DNA of 64,000 nt from an uncultured Ruminococcus sp. (lineage in GTDB: Bacteria > Bacillota > Clostridia > Lachnospirales > Lachnospiraceae). Shown piece after piece: positions 8,319 through 17,422 of the stretch. The notes under the pieces were generated by a model. That model made no database searches. It was given only the letters and a program-made list of their open reading frames with translations, and was not told the DNA's origin. Each line of letters begins with the position of its first letter. Position 1 is the stretch's first letter. The stretch spans positions 248,001 to 312,000 of the forward strand of contig FMEL01000002.1 of NCBI GenBank assembly GCA_900066355.1. Reading direction: 5' to 3'. Made by a program: the position numbers and the translations under genes.

Positions 8319-9537
8319 ATACCTTCTCCAATCCTGCAACACATTCCAGAAAAGCTTCCTGATTCAGGCTGTCCCGAAGGCCGAAGATCATCTTGTTGAC
8401 AACTTTTCCGGCTGCGGTGTCTACTGCATCAAGAAGATTTGCTCTGTCTTCTTCCTGCATCGGTGTTTTTTTGAGAATTTTTACGATACGCAGATTCAGA
8501 TCCTGCACTGCTTCCGCACGGATTTCCTGAATTCTCGGAATCACGTCACGGCCATCCAGCCACTGAAAAAACTCTGCCATCTGTTCTTCTACAATTGAAG
8601 CTGCTTTGATAAGACTCTCATTTGCCTCCGGCGAAAGTCTTTCTGTACGGAAGCTGTCCATATCATAAAGCGTAATTCCGTCCCTGCTGCCAAGAGACGG
8701 ATCAATGTCCCTCGGAACTGCAAGATCAAGAAGCAGGAGCGGTTTTTCCAATACAACGTCCTGAAAGAGTTCATCCCTCAGAGTAAAGTTCGGACTGGCT
8801 GTAGCACTTACTACAACGTCACAGTTCGGCAAAAATCTCATTCGCTCTCCATAATGAATACGGCTGCATCCAATCGGAATACTTACAAGTCCACTTCGAT
8901 ACTGGCGGACTGTGACTGTTACATTGGCTCCGGCATCGCGAAGTGTCTGTGCGGCAACTTTTCCCATTTCACCATTTCCGATGACCATACATGTTTTGCC
9001 ATGCATATCATAACCCTGTTCTTTCAAATAGCTGACTGCCTGATGAATAACAGAAGGGTTCCCATGTGCAAGAGGAGCTTCTGTCTTGATCTTCTTTCCG
9101 GCGGTTACAGCCATACGAAACAGTACTTCCAGCACACTGTCTGTTGTAAAATGCTCACGTGCAAGATTTAGAGCATCCTTAATCTGTGTCAGGATCTGAT
9201 CTTCACCGAGAATCTGAGATTTCAGTCCTCCGGCAAGATAAAAAAGATGCTCTACAGCTTCTTTATCTTTACGTGTGATAAAATATTTTTCGTAAGAAGT
9301 ATCCTGTATCCCCTTCAGACGGCACAGACACTCATACATGGAAATTTCCTGTTCTTCTTCGTGGCTCGTCCATATTTCAAGGCGGTTGCAGGTCGACAAA
9401 ATGATACAGCCATAAATTCCTGCCGTCTCTTTAAGTCGTTCCATTGCTTCTCCCGCATTTTTCTTTGTAAACGCAAACAGAGCCCGAATATCTACGGGTG
9501 CTCTGTCGTGATCAATTCCTATCATGGATATTGTCAT
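8308..9537 (-). CDS. hemA: glutamyl-tRNA reductase
   Basis: Reduces glutamyl-tRNA to glutamate-1-semialdehyde with NADPH; the first and normally controlling step of C5 tetrapyrrole synthesis. 409 residues. The catalytic cysteine is C50 in LSTCNRLE; the glycine-rich NADPH site VIGNGEMGKVAAQTL is near residue 186. First gene of the minus-strand hem operon, with a strong promoter and a palindrome over the -10 (9615-9641), and a small leader hairpin TCCACC/GGTGGA (9585-9603). Slightly shorter at the C-terminus than enterobacterial HemA. Confidence 0.95.
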   Translation of the reverse strand: MTISMIGIDHDRAPVDIRALFAFTKKNAGEAMERLKETAGIYGCIILSTCNRLEIWTSHEEEQEISMYECLCRLKGIQDTSYEKYFITRKDKEAVEHLFYLAGGLKSQILGEDQILTQIKDALNLAREHFTTDSVLEVLFRMAVTAGKKIKTEAPLAHGNPSVIHQAVSYLKEQGYDMHGKTCMVIGNGEMGKVAAQTLRDAGANVTVTVRQYRSGLVSIPIGCSRIHYGERMRFLPNCDVVVSATASPNFTLRDELFQDVVLEKPLLLLDLAVPRDIDPSLGSRDGITLYDMDSFRTERLSPEANESLIKAASIVEEQMAEFFQWLDGRDVIPRIQEIRAEAVQDLNLRIVKILKKTPMQEEDRANLLDAVDTAAGKVVNKMIFGLRDSLNQEAFLECVAGLEKVYED

Positions 9538-9614
9538 GATCTTGTGTTTCTCCTTTGTCTGACTATACCATTTCCCGAACGAGCTCCACCATATTCAGGT
9601 GGATTCTTCAGGAA

Positions 9615-9641
9615 AACATACTGTTTTAATGATAGTATGTT
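9615..9641. promoter_or_regulatory. palindrome over the hemA -10, candidate operator
   Basis: AACATACT and AGTATGTT form a perfect 8-base inverted repeat with 11 bases between. It covers the -10 hexamer. The half-sites ACATAC/GTATGT resemble those of the sulfur operators at 25282, 29789 and 35063, but the spacing between the half-sites is larger here (13 instead of 7). Confidence 0.55.
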
Positions 9642-9657
9642 CGAGAAAAGTTGTCAA
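9629..9657 (-). promoter_or_regulatory. promoter of the hem operon
   Basis: TTGACA (9657-9652), 17-base spacer, TATCAT (9634-9629), 92 bases upstream of hemA. Direct reading. Confidence 0.8.
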
Positions 9658-9708
9658 TGGAATTTACATGAGTTTTCCTGTGTATTGTGAAAGAAAAAAA
9701 AGATATCT

Positions 9709-10071
9709 TTAAATTTCTACATTTTTTGTGGCAATCACATCCACCCCAGTGTGCGCTACATCATGCAAAACCACATCTCCGATATGTACAGGTGCCGGTA
9801 CAGTAATTCCTTTCATTGCACGAATACAGGCAAAAATTTGGTCTTTCGGAATATCTTCTTTTGTTTTGACAGAAACAACAGTTTCTGCCCCACCGCTTAC
9901 ACGAACGGTCGTCGTCACAATTCTGGTCGGATTCGTAACCTCTTTTTTTCCATATACGGCACCTCTTTTGCAGGTATTTCCTTCTATATTTATGACTTCT
10001 GTGTCCTCAAGTTTCACAGTAAGAGGACATCCCATCGGGCAGCCGATGCAGGTCAGATTTCTGATTTCCAT
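9709..10071 (-). CDS. DUF1667 domain protein, cysteine-rich partner of the FAD oxidoreductase
   Basis: 120 residues. Near the N-terminus is CIGCPMGC with a further cysteine at NTCKRG, a likely Fe-S ligand set. DUF1667 proteins are usually encoded next to a GlpA-like dehydrogenase and a small FAD oxidoreductase, as here; the precise electron-transfer role is not established. The start ATG 10071 lies 10 bases after GAGGAGG; an in-frame ATG at 10089 overlaps that site and is less likely. It follows the oxidoreductase with a gap of 4 bases and ends the glycerol module. Confidence 0.8.
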   Translation of the reverse strand: MEIRNLTCIGCPMGCPLTVKLEDTEVINIEGNTCKRGAVYGKKEVTNPTRIVTTTVRVSGGAETVVSVKTKEDIPKDQIFACIRAMKGITVPAPVHIGDVVLHDVAHTGVDVIATKNVEI

Positions 10072-10075
10072 ATCT

Positions 10076-11359
10076 TTATGCCTCCTCAATTTTTAATGTA
10101 ATTTTCTGCAATGAAGAATTCTTCATTATCTGTTCTCTGGTAAGTTTGATCTGCTCCATCTCCCCCGGAGCTACGACCGGACGTTTGCGGTGAATGATTC
10201 TTTCTCTATCGAGATAGCAGCTTATATAGCAGTTTTTGTACACACCTCCGACGCGGAATCGAACAGTCAGTTCTTCCGGCATATGATCCGGACGTATTAC
10301 AGACGGAACCGTATAACGTACCCCCTTTTCCGAAAACAGAATGATTTCTTTTTCTGTCAGATTTTTTGTATTTTCCTGGCTTCTGCATGCATTCTGTACA
10401 TAAAGTGAGGCATTTCGTCCAGCCATAGCCGCTTCTTCCGATACAAAATCAACCAGGTCATGTACATGAAGCACATTTCCACATGCGAAAACGCCTTCCA
10501 TATTTGTCTCCAGACTTTCATTTACTTTCGGTCCGGATGTTATCGGATTCATTTCTATTCCCATGCCACGTGAAAGTTCATTCTCCGGGATAAGTCCGAC
10601 TGAAAGAAGCAATGTATCACACTTGTATTCTTCTTCTGTACCCGGAATCGGTCTGCCCTTTGCATCTACTTCGGCAAGAGTGATTCCCTCCACACGTTCT
10701 TTACCTTTAATATCAACTACTGTATGGCTTAATTTCAGTGGAATTCCAAAATCATCCAGGCACTGTACAATGTTTCGTTTCAGACCGCCGGAATAAGGCA
10801 TCAGCTCTGCAACCACCTGTACATCTGCTCCTTCCAGCTTCATTCTTCTTGCCATGATCAGGCCAATATCACCGGAGCCTAAAATCACAACTTTTCGTCC
10901 CGGAAGATATCCTTCAATATTGACCAGGCGCTGCGCCGTTCCCGCTGAGAAGATTCCTGCCGGACGATAGCCTGGAATATTCAGTGCTCCTCTCGAACGC
11001 TCCCGGCATCCCATGGCAAGAATCACAGCTTTTGCCTGAATCTGAAACATCCCTTCATTCCGGTTCATTGCCGTTATAAGTTTACCTTCACTGATGTCCA
11101 TAACCATAGTATGTAATTTGTATTCTATCTGAAGTTTCTCTGTCTGTGCAATAAATCTTCCGGCATATTCCGGACCTGTCAGTTCTTCCTGAAACGTATG
11201 CAGGCCAAATCCATTATGAATACACTGGTTCAGAATCCCACCAAGCTTATCATCACGCTCAAGAATCAGGATACTTTCTGTTCCGTTTTTTCTGGCCGCT
11301 ATTGCCGCTGCAAGTCCCGCCGGACCTCCACCGATAATCACAATATCATAATTCTTCAT
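10076..11359 (-). CDS. FAD-dependent NAD(P)-type oxidoreductase of the glycerol module
   Basis: 427 residues. The N-terminal FAD motif is YDIVIIGGGPAGLAAAIAA and the second nucleotide-binding motif is VVILGSGDIGLIMARRM near residue 160. Cysteines in LNQCIHNGFG may be redox-active. In clostridia this flavoprotein accompanies the GlpA-like dehydrogenase and a DUF1667 protein, probably passing electrons from glycerol-3-phosphate to a soluble carrier (inference). The start ATG 11359 follows GAGGAGG; an upstream ATG at 11383 overlaps that site. Gap of 13 bases to the GlpA-like gene. Confidence 0.82.
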   Translation of the reverse strand: MKNYDIVIIGGGPAGLAAAIAARKNGTESILILERDDKLGGILNQCIHNGFGLHTFQEELTGPEYAGRFIAQTEKLQIEYKLHTMVMDISEGKLITAMNRNEGMFQIQAKAVILAMGCRERSRGALNIPGYRPAGIFSAGTAQRLVNIEGYLPGRKVVILGSGDIGLIMARRMKLEGADVQVVAELMPYSGGLKRNIVQCLDDFGIPLKLSHTVVDIKGKERVEGITLAEVDAKGRPIPGTEEEYKCDTLLLSVGLIPENELSRGMGIEMNPITSGPKVNESLETNMEGVFACGNVLHVHDLVDFVSEEAAMAGRNASLYVQNACRSQENTKNLTEKEIILFSEKGVRYTVPSVIRPDHMPEELTVRFRVGGVYKNCYISCYLDRERIIHRKRPVVAPGEMEQIKLTREQIMKNSSLQKITLKIEEA

Positions 11360-11372
11360 TTCTCTTTCCTCC

Positions 11373-12809
11373 TCAAAATACATCCTTATTGATTCCTTCT
11401 ATAATTCTGGAATTCCCGCCGGATTTCGTAATTTCTTCCATTGATTTTTCAAGCTCACGAGCCAGAATTTCCATAACTTTAGGTGCACAGAATCCTGACT
11501 GGCAGCGTCCCATGCCGGCACGTGTCCGTCTTTTGACTCCGTCCAGTGATTTGGCTCCCAATGGTCTTCTGATCGCATCTATAATTTCTCCCTCTGTCAC
11601 CATCTCACAACGGCAGATAATATTTCCATATGCAGGATTCTGTCGGATCAACTCGTTTCGTTCTTCAATCGTCATTGCATTCAGATCAGGCATTCCTGTT
11701 CTCGTGGAAATAAAATCTGTTTTTTCTTTCAGATCATATTTTTTCTGTACAAGGTTTCCAATAACTTCACCTATCGCCGGTGCACTGGAAAGTCCCGGTG
11801 ATTCAATTCCGGCACAGTCTATAAAATCATTTTCTGTTTCACCGATAACAAAATCATCTCCGTCTTCGTGAGCACGCAGACCGGCAAATGAAGTAATCAC
11901 CTGACGTGTCGGAATATTTTTTACACTGTCTGCAGATTTTTCAAGAACCTGCCGTAGTCCGTCCCGTGTTGTATTTATACCTTCTTTATTTTCAATATCC
12001 ACTGCCGTCGGTCCAATCAGAAGATTTCCATGAACCGTCGGTGTCACTAGAACGCCTTTTCCAAATTTACCGGGAAGAGTAAAAATCGTCCTTCCTACAT
12101 GATTACCGGCACTTTTGTCCAGAAGACAATATTCTCCTTTTCTCGGGGTGATATGAAGTTTCTTTTCACTTACCATATTGTGGATCTTATCCGCATATAC
12201 ACCGGCTGCATTGACAATACACTTTGCATTGTATTCTCCTCTGCCGGTTGTGATTTTCCATCCTTTTGCCTCTCGTTCAATTTGCTGCACTTCCGTATTA
12301 AAATGGAATGACACACCATTTGTATATGCGTTTTCTGCAAAAGCAATCGTCATATGAAACGGACATACAATTCCGGCTGTTGGTGCATATAAAGCCGCAT
12401 AGACTTTATCGGAAACATTTGGCTCCATCGAAAGCACTTCATCTCTGTTCAGGATCTGAAGATCTTTTACCCCATTTTCGATTCCTCTGTCATAAAGTTT
12501 TTTAAGATCTGGATAAGCTTTTTCATCCAGACAAAGTACAAGTGAACCATCCCGTTTAAACGGAAAGTCAAGCTCTCTTGAAAGTGATTCGATCATTTCA
12601 TTTCCCCTCACATTCAATCTGGCTTTCCATGAGCCTGGTTCTGCATCATACCCTGCATGAATGATCGCACTGTTTGCTTTCGAGGTACCGCAACAGACAT
12701 CCTCTTCCCTTTCCAGCACGCAGACTTTACACTGATAACGTGACAGTTCCCGTGCAATTGCTGTACCTGTCACTCCTGCACCGATAATAATCACATCATA
12801 GTTTTCCAT
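11373..12809 (-). CDS. GlpA-like FAD-dependent glycerol-3-phosphate dehydrogenase
   Basis: 478 residues. N-terminal FAD site YDVIIIGAGVTGTAIAREL, the typical SKANSAIIHAGYD stretch near residue 44, and a DAO-type fold. The C-terminal part (from about residue 395) holds IICRCEMVTEGEI and later RTRAGMGRCQSGFCAP, the four-cysteine BFD-like [2Fe-2S] site also found at the end of anaerobic GlpA. Oxidises glycerol-3-phosphate to dihydroxyacetone phosphate, the step after GlpK. No GlpC or quinone reductase is adjacent, so electrons probably leave through the neighbouring FAD protein and DUF1667 protein. NCBI-style name would be NAD(P)/FAD-dependent oxidoreductase. Confidence 0.82.
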   Translation of the reverse strand: MENYDVIIIGAGVTGTAIARELSRYQCKVCVLEREEDVCCGTSKANSAIIHAGYDAEPGSWKARLNVRGNEMIESLSRELDFPFKRDGSLVLCLDEKAYPDLKKLYDRGIENGVKDLQILNRDEVLSMEPNVSDKVYAALYAPTAGIVCPFHMTIAFAENAYTNGVSFHFNTEVQQIEREAKGWKITTGRGEYNAKCIVNAAGVYADKIHNMVSEKKLHITPRKGEYCLLDKSAGNHVGRTIFTLPGKFGKGVLVTPTVHGNLLIGPTAVDIENKEGINTTRDGLRQVLEKSADSVKNIPTRQVITSFAGLRAHEDGDDFVIGETENDFIDCAGIESPGLSSAPAIGEVIGNLVQKKYDLKEKTDFISTRTGMPDLNAMTIEERNELIRQNPAYGNIICRCEMVTEGEIIDAIRRPLGAKSLDGVKRRTRAGMGRCQSGFCAPKVMEILARELEKSMEEITKSGGNSRIIEGINKDVF

Positions 12810-12860
12810 ATTACATCCTCCTGTATCGCATTATGCGGATTTTTTATATGTATTTATTTA

Positions 12861-13045
12861 GAACAAAGCGGACAAGTCCGCTTCAAACTCCCTGAATCCC
12901 TCAATCTTTGAGGGACTTGTTACGCTTTGCGCGCCAGATGCAGTCTGCTTCAGCAGACATGTTCCTCATGCATCTGGTCGCATCCTCGCGGAGCGTTTTT
13001 ATGTAATAGGAACATTACGGAGTAATTTCCTATTACATAAAAAAA
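12861..13045. repeat. dispersed structured repeat, family A copy 2
   Basis: Second copy of the element at 1656-1839, in the same orientation, with about 10 substitutions and hardly any length change. It lies between glpK and the GlpA-like gene, that is, inside a likely transcription unit. The end stem reads ATGTAATAGG/CCTATTACAT, compensating the change in copy 1. Confidence 0.8.
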
Positions 13046-13089
13046 GCCTGACAAATAAACCCATGTCTTATGGATCTACTGTCAGGCTC
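13038..13089 (-). terminator. intrinsic terminator after glpK
   Basis: On the minus strand the stem AGCCTGACA/TGTCAGGCT is followed by TTTTTTT. The loop is long (about 33 bases). It would limit readthrough from glpK into the GlpA-like gene. Confidence 0.7.
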
Positions 13090-13148
13090 TCTTTTCTCTT
13101 GCCTAAATATTTAATTTGAATTCAGTCACTTAAAAGTGGCTCCAATCA

Positions 13149-14651
13149 TTAATCTTCTTCGTCTCTTGCCCAGCCATAGGCATATTTGACTGCTTTTTCC
13201 CATCCTTTGATTCGTTTGCCTCTCTCGGCATCCATGATCTGAGGGGTAAAAGTTTTATCAATTGCCCAGTTCTTAAGGACATCTTCCTTGCTCGTCCAGT
13301 AATTCACTGCAAGTCCTGCCAGATAAGCGGCGCCCATCGCAGTGGTCTCGACACATCGCGGACGGTTTACCGGTGCATTGATGATATCTGCCTGTGTCTG
13401 CATCAGGAAATCATTCGCACTCGCACCACCATCGACTTTCAGTGAAGCAAGCTGGATTCCGGAATCAGCCTTCATCGACTGCAGGACATCATTTACCTGA
13501 TATGCCAGAGATTCTAGAGTTGCACGGATAATGTGGTATTTATTTACGCCTCGGGTGATTCCGACGATCGTACCTCTCGCATACTGATCCCAGTGTGGTG
13601 CCCCAAGTCCTGTAAATGCCGGAACAACGTAGCAGCCATTTGTATCCTTAACTTTTTTGGCCATGTATTCAGAATCTTCTGCTGAATCGATCAGGCGCAT
13701 CTCATCACGCAGCCACTGGATTGCAGCCCCTGCTACAAAGATAGATCCCTCCAGTGCATAATTCACCTTTCCGTCCAGACCCCAGGCAATTGTTGTAACA
13801 AGCCCATTTTCGGAAAACACCGGTTTCTCGCCTGTATTCATAAGTAAGAAACAACCGGTACCATATGTATTTTTTGCTTCACCGGCCTGAAAACAGGTCT
13901 GCCCAAACAATGCGGACTGCTGATCTCCCGCTGCACCGGCAATCGGGATCGGACCGCCGAAAAATGACGGATCCGCCATACCGTAAACACAACTGGACGG
14001 TTTCGGTGTCGGAAGCATACATCTCGGAATATCTAATTCTTCAAGGATTTCTTCATCCCACTGTAAAGTATTGATATTAAATAGCATTGTACGGGACGCA
14101 TTGGAATAATCTGTGATATGGACTGCGCCCTTCGTCAGTTTCCAGATCAGCCAGGTCTCAACTGTTCCAAAAAGAAGATCCCCTCGTTCCGCTTTTTCTC
14201 TGGCTCCCGGCACATTGTCGAGAATCCATTTCACTTTCGTTGCAGAAAAATAGGCATCTATCACAAGACCGGTCTTCATACGGAATTTGTCGGTAAGACC
14301 TTTTGCCTTCAGTGAATCACAGTATTCGGACGTTCTGCGGCACTGCCAGACGATTGCATGATAGATCGGGTCTCCGGTGTTTTTGTCCCAGACGATTGCA
14401 GTCTCCCGCTGATTTGTAATGCCGATTGAAGCAATATCGTGTGCTTCTGCACCGATCATATTCATAGCTTCTACTGCCACACCAAGCATACTTGCCCAGA
14501 TTTCATCCGCATCGTGTTCTACCCAGCCGGGTTTCGGGAAATACTGATGAAATTCTCTCTGTGCCACACTGCACATTTCACCTTTTTCATTAAATAAAAT
14601 GCATCGGTTGCTGGTGGTACCCGCATCCAGCGCCATTACATATTTTTGCAT
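13149..14651 (-). CDS. glpK: glycerol kinase
   Basis: Phosphorylates glycerol to glycerol-3-phosphate. 500 residues, the normal length. The N-terminal phosphate motif is ALDAGTTSNRCILF; the family signatures AGDQQSALFGQTCF (near 245) and VDGGASANDFLMQ (near 400) are present. The start ATG 14651 is preferred over 14669 because GGGAGG lies just upstream of it. It is followed by a terminator and repeat A2, then the GlpA-like gene. GlpP (14811) lies directly upstream in the same direction and is the usual activator of such genes. Confidence 0.97.
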   Translation of the reverse strand: MQKYVMALDAGTTSNRCILFNEKGEMCSVAQREFHQYFPKPGWVEHDADEIWASMLGVAVEAMNMIGAEAHDIASIGITNQRETAIVWDKNTGDPIYHAIVWQCRRTSEYCDSLKAKGLTDKFRMKTGLVIDAYFSATKVKWILDNVPGAREKAERGDLLFGTVETWLIWKLTKGAVHITDYSNASRTMLFNINTLQWDEEILEELDIPRCMLPTPKPSSCVYGMADPSFFGGPIPIAGAAGDQQSALFGQTCFQAGEAKNTYGTGCFLLMNTGEKPVFSENGLVTTIAWGLDGKVNYALEGSIFVAGAAIQWLRDEMRLIDSAEDSEYMAKKVKDTNGCYVVPAFTGLGAPHWDQYARGTIVGITRGVNKYHIIRATLESLAYQVNDVLQSMKADSGIQLASLKVDGGASANDFLMQTQADIINAPVNRPRCVETTAMGAAYLAGLAVNYWTSKEDVLKNWAIDKTFTPQIMDAERGKRIKGWEKAVKYAYGWARDEED

Positions 14652-14810
14652 ATAAAAAGCCTCCCTCATAAAAGAGTTTCTTTTATAATATATTTTTTTA
14701 TATTTCTCTCATTTATCTTATTAAACAAAATCTTTTATAATTAGTCAATAGGATATCGACTTCTCAGGATACAATTCTATAATAATCAGATAAATTATCA
14801 GGGAATGGAA

Positions 14811-15380
14811 TTACAGTTTCCATACGTTGTGGTTGGTGGAGGAGACGGCGGTGGCGCCGGCGGTGAGGGCTCCCATAACGGATTCTTTGTCAATAATAAG
14901 ACCTCCGGCAATTACGGGTACTTTGATTTCAGAGCAGAGTTTCTGAATAACTTTTGGCATTGCTCCGGGCAGGACTTCTATGAAATCCGGACGGACAGTA
15001 TGCTGTTGTGTAAGAATATTCTCGTAAGCCATTGAATCGAGCAGGAAATAACGAAGTACAGTATACAGCGAAAGTTCTTTTGCTTTTTTGATTAGTGATG
15101 GTTTTGTGGTAATAATTCCATCGGTATCGGTATTATTTTTCAGATAGTCAACTGCTATCTCACGAGGGCTTAATCCACCGATCAGATCTATATGCACCAT
15201 GGCAATCTTGCCTGCAGCCTTGATTTTCTTTACAATGTCTCCAATCGAACAGATATCTCCAAACAAAATAAAAACAACTCGTATGTCTTCAAGCCTACAG
15301 CATTGTTCAAGATCATCCATACTTTTTACTGCTGCAATGATAGGATTCTCCTCAACAGCATTCCAAAATTCCTTTCCCAT
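14811..15380 (-). CDS. glpP: glycerol-3-phosphate-responsive antiterminator
   Basis: 189 residues, matching the GlpP family, which binds glycerol-3-phosphate and allows transcription through leader terminators of glp genes. Visible stretches are NPIIAAVKSMDDLEQC, HIDLIGGLSPREIAVDYL near 82, and the C-terminal PVIAGGLIIDKESV typical of its TIM-barrel-like fold. It is 159 bases upstream of glpK. I did not find a convincing leader terminator in that gap, so how GlpP acts here is open. Confidence 0.9.
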   Translation of the reverse strand: MGKEFWNAVEENPIIAAVKSMDDLEQCCRLEDIRVVFILFGDICSIGDIVKKIKAAGKIAMVHIDLIGGLSPREIAVDYLKNNTDTDGIITTKPSLIKKAKELSLYTVLRYFLLDSMAYENILTQQHTVRPDFIEVLPGAMPKVIQKLCSEIKVPVIAGGLIIDKESVMGALTAGATAVSSTNHNVWKL

Positions 15381-15623
15381 TCTCTGCCCTTTCTCCGGTC
15401 ATAAATCCATTATCTACAACCACCTGGTATTCTATATGTTCTAATATATCATATCCATTTTTAATAAACAAACAAAAACAGGTAAGAATCCTGTAAATCC
15501 CTGCCTGTCTTTGTTGTCTTTTATTTTGTTTTATTTTATGGTCACTTTTATTTTTTTGTATGCTCCATGGTTCACAAAAAAATAAATATATGCATATACG
15601 ACCGCGTGGCCAACAAGGGGGAG

Positions 15624-15672
15624 TCTGAGGGGGAAGTGCGGCCTTCGCAACTATGAGCTCTTCCCCCTCAGA
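15624..15672. other. long perfect hairpin between cysN and glpP
   Basis: The arms CTGAGGGGGAAG (15625-15636) and CTTCCCCCTCAG (15660-15671) pair over 12 bases (13 with the outer T-A pair). The loop holds a second hairpin TGCG/CGCA. ATCTTTTTTC follows on the plus strand, but no plus-strand gene is upstream. The rest of the 350-base gap (15381-15730) has another short hairpin TTCGGGG/CCCCGAA at about 15694-15711 and no gene I can support. Confidence 0.6.
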
Positions 15673-15730
15673 ATCTTTTTTCAAATATCAAGGTTTCGGG
15701 GCACCCCCGAAGGTTCCTAAGGAAGTTCCC

Positions 15731-17422
15731 TTAGATCACCCAAAAATTATCGGTGCAGACGACCTTCCTGTATGTCTCAAATCTAAACCATTTATTATGC
15801 AGTTCAGATCTGTTTTCCGCAGTCACTGTTTTTGCTTCTTCGAAGAATTTTTCCAGTTCCGCTTTGTTCTTTACAAGCAGTGCCATTCCACGCTCATCAA
15901 CTACCGGAAGTCCCATATAGCGGTAATCTTCAATCCTCTGAATATCTTCTACTTTGCCGTCACGTATCAGAACAGCTGCACTGTCCTCAACAGACAAAAC
16001 ATCAAAGTATTCCGGATATTTGAAGCTGTCACCGGAAACCGGCACTTCATCACCTACATGATAGGTTTTCTTATCAGATCCGGTTTTGGACATCATTGCA
16101 TTTTCCAGATTGAAATAAAATTCTTCAAACACATAACCGCCGACTTTGATATCGTCTTTCTGAAAATATGGTTTATCTCCGTCATTTTCTACGGTTTCCA
16201 GTACACCACAAGCAGAAGTCATATGGCTGACACGGTCAATCAGGATCATTTCACCAAGTGTCTTATGCTTCTTAAATTCATCCAGCACGATTTTCTCAGC
16301 CAGTTCGATCTCACAGAGTGCGATTTCATTTTTTTCAATATAATCAGCAGAAATATGTTCTCCTGTATTGACATCAATCTTATATTTGATGCTTCGGATG
16401 AATCCCGGAATTCTCTTTGTACCGAGTTTTACCAGATACTCTTTTCCGAGGTTCAGTCTGCTGTCATCCATCCAGAGAAGTGTTGCTGTAAAGCTCTTTA
16501 CAACGGAAAGCTGTGCCTGATCTGTCAGAACGCATCCACGGCTGACATCTACTTCTTTGTCAAGCTGGATCGTCACTGCCTGGCCTATCACCGCCTCATC
16601 TACGGATGTACTTCCGTTCAGAAGTGATTTGACTGTTGCAGTTTCATTACTCGGAAGTGTGGTAATGGTCTGTCCGACTTTAATCTTACCACTTTCAATC
16701 TGTCCCTGAAAGCCTCTGAATTCATGATTCGGACGGCATACACGCTGTACCGGCATATAAAATCCTGCCTCACTCTCAGTTTCTGTCACATCAACGGTTT
16801 CCAGATGATCCAGAAGTGTTTTTCCTGTATACCATGGCATATTTTCGGATTTGACAGTCACATTGTCACCCTCAGTCGCACTGACCGGAACGATCACAAC
16901 ATCCTGAAGTCCGAGACTTTCAGAAAGCTCGTTAATATCTTTCACAATTTCATTAAATCTCTCTTCACTGTATCCCACAAGATCCATTTTGTTAACTGCG
17001 AATACAAAGTGATGAATTCCCATCAGCGCGCAGATACGGCTATGGCGTCTTGTCTGTACCAGAACCCCCTGTTTTGCATCGACCAGAATGATTGCAAGCT
17101 GTGCAAAAGAAGCACCGACAGCCATATTTCTTGTATATTCTTCGTGACCAGGTGTGTCTGCAACGATAAAACTTCTTTTATCTGTAGTAAAATAACGATA
17201 CGCCACGTCGATGGTGATACCCTGTTCTCTTTCTGCCATCAGACCGTCAAGAAGAAGTGAATAATCAATTGCACCGCCCCTAGATCCGACTTTACTGTCA
17301 AGAATCAGGGCCTTTTCCTGGTCTGCATAAAGCAGTTTTGAATCATAAAGTATATGTCCGATCAGTGTGGATTTTCCATCATCCACACTTCCGCAGGTGA
17401 TAAATTTCAGTAAACCGCTCAT
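15731..17422 (-). CDS. cysN: sulfate adenylyltransferase, GTPase subunit
   Basis: Large subunit of ATP sulfurylase; GTP hydrolysis drives adenylylation of sulfate to APS. 563 residues. GTPase motifs: G1 GSVDDGKSTL near residue 11, G3 DTPGHEEYTRN near 89, G4 NKMDL near 144, then an EF-Tu-like barrel. The C-terminal 130 residues are an extension without a recognisable APS kinase P-loop, so it is not a CysNC fusion. It starts immediately after the cysD stop (TAAATG). Last gene of the sulfur operon. Confidence 0.94.
   Translation of the reverse strand: MSGLLKFITCGSVDDGKSTLIGHILYDSKLLYADQEKALILDSKVGSRGGAIDYSLLLDGLMAEREQGITIDVAYRYFTTDKRSFIVADTPGHEEYTRNMAVGASFAQLAIILVDAKQGVLVQTRRHSRICALMGIHHFVFAVNKMDLVGYSEERFNEIVKDINELSESLGLQDVVIVPVSATEGDNVTVKSENMPWYTGKTLLDHLETVDVTETESEAGFYMPVQRVCRPNHEFRGFQGQIESGKIKVGQTITTLPSNETATVKSLLNGSTSVDEAVIGQAVTIQLDKEVDVSRGCVLTDQAQLSVVKSFTATLLWMDDSRLNLGKEYLVKLGTKRIPGFIRSIKYKIDVNTGEHISADYIEKNEIALCEIELAEKIVLDEFKKHKTLGEMILIDRVSHMTSACGVLETVENDGDKPYFQKDDIKVGGYVFEEFYFNLENAMMSKTGSDKKTYHVGDEVPVSGDSFKYPEYFDVLSVEDSAAVLIRDGKVEDIQRIEDYRYMGLPVVDERGMALLVKNKAELEKFFEEAKTVTAENRSELHNKWFRFETYRKVVCTDNFWVI

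Noticed and set aside
3140..9537. Complete heme biosynthesis
   Set aside because: No hemE, hemN/F, hemG/Y or hemH in the window; the operon ends at precorrin-2 and sirohydrochlorin.
14652..14810. GlpP-dependent leader terminator before glpK
   Set aside because: No convincing stem with a T-run found.
15352..15684. Minus-strand frame ahead of glpP
   Set aside because: Consists of hairpin sequence and overlaps the glpP start; no coding pattern.
15653..16627. 324-codon plus-strand frame opposite cysN
   Set aside because: Antisense shadow of cysN; cysteine- and histidine-rich translation without family features.
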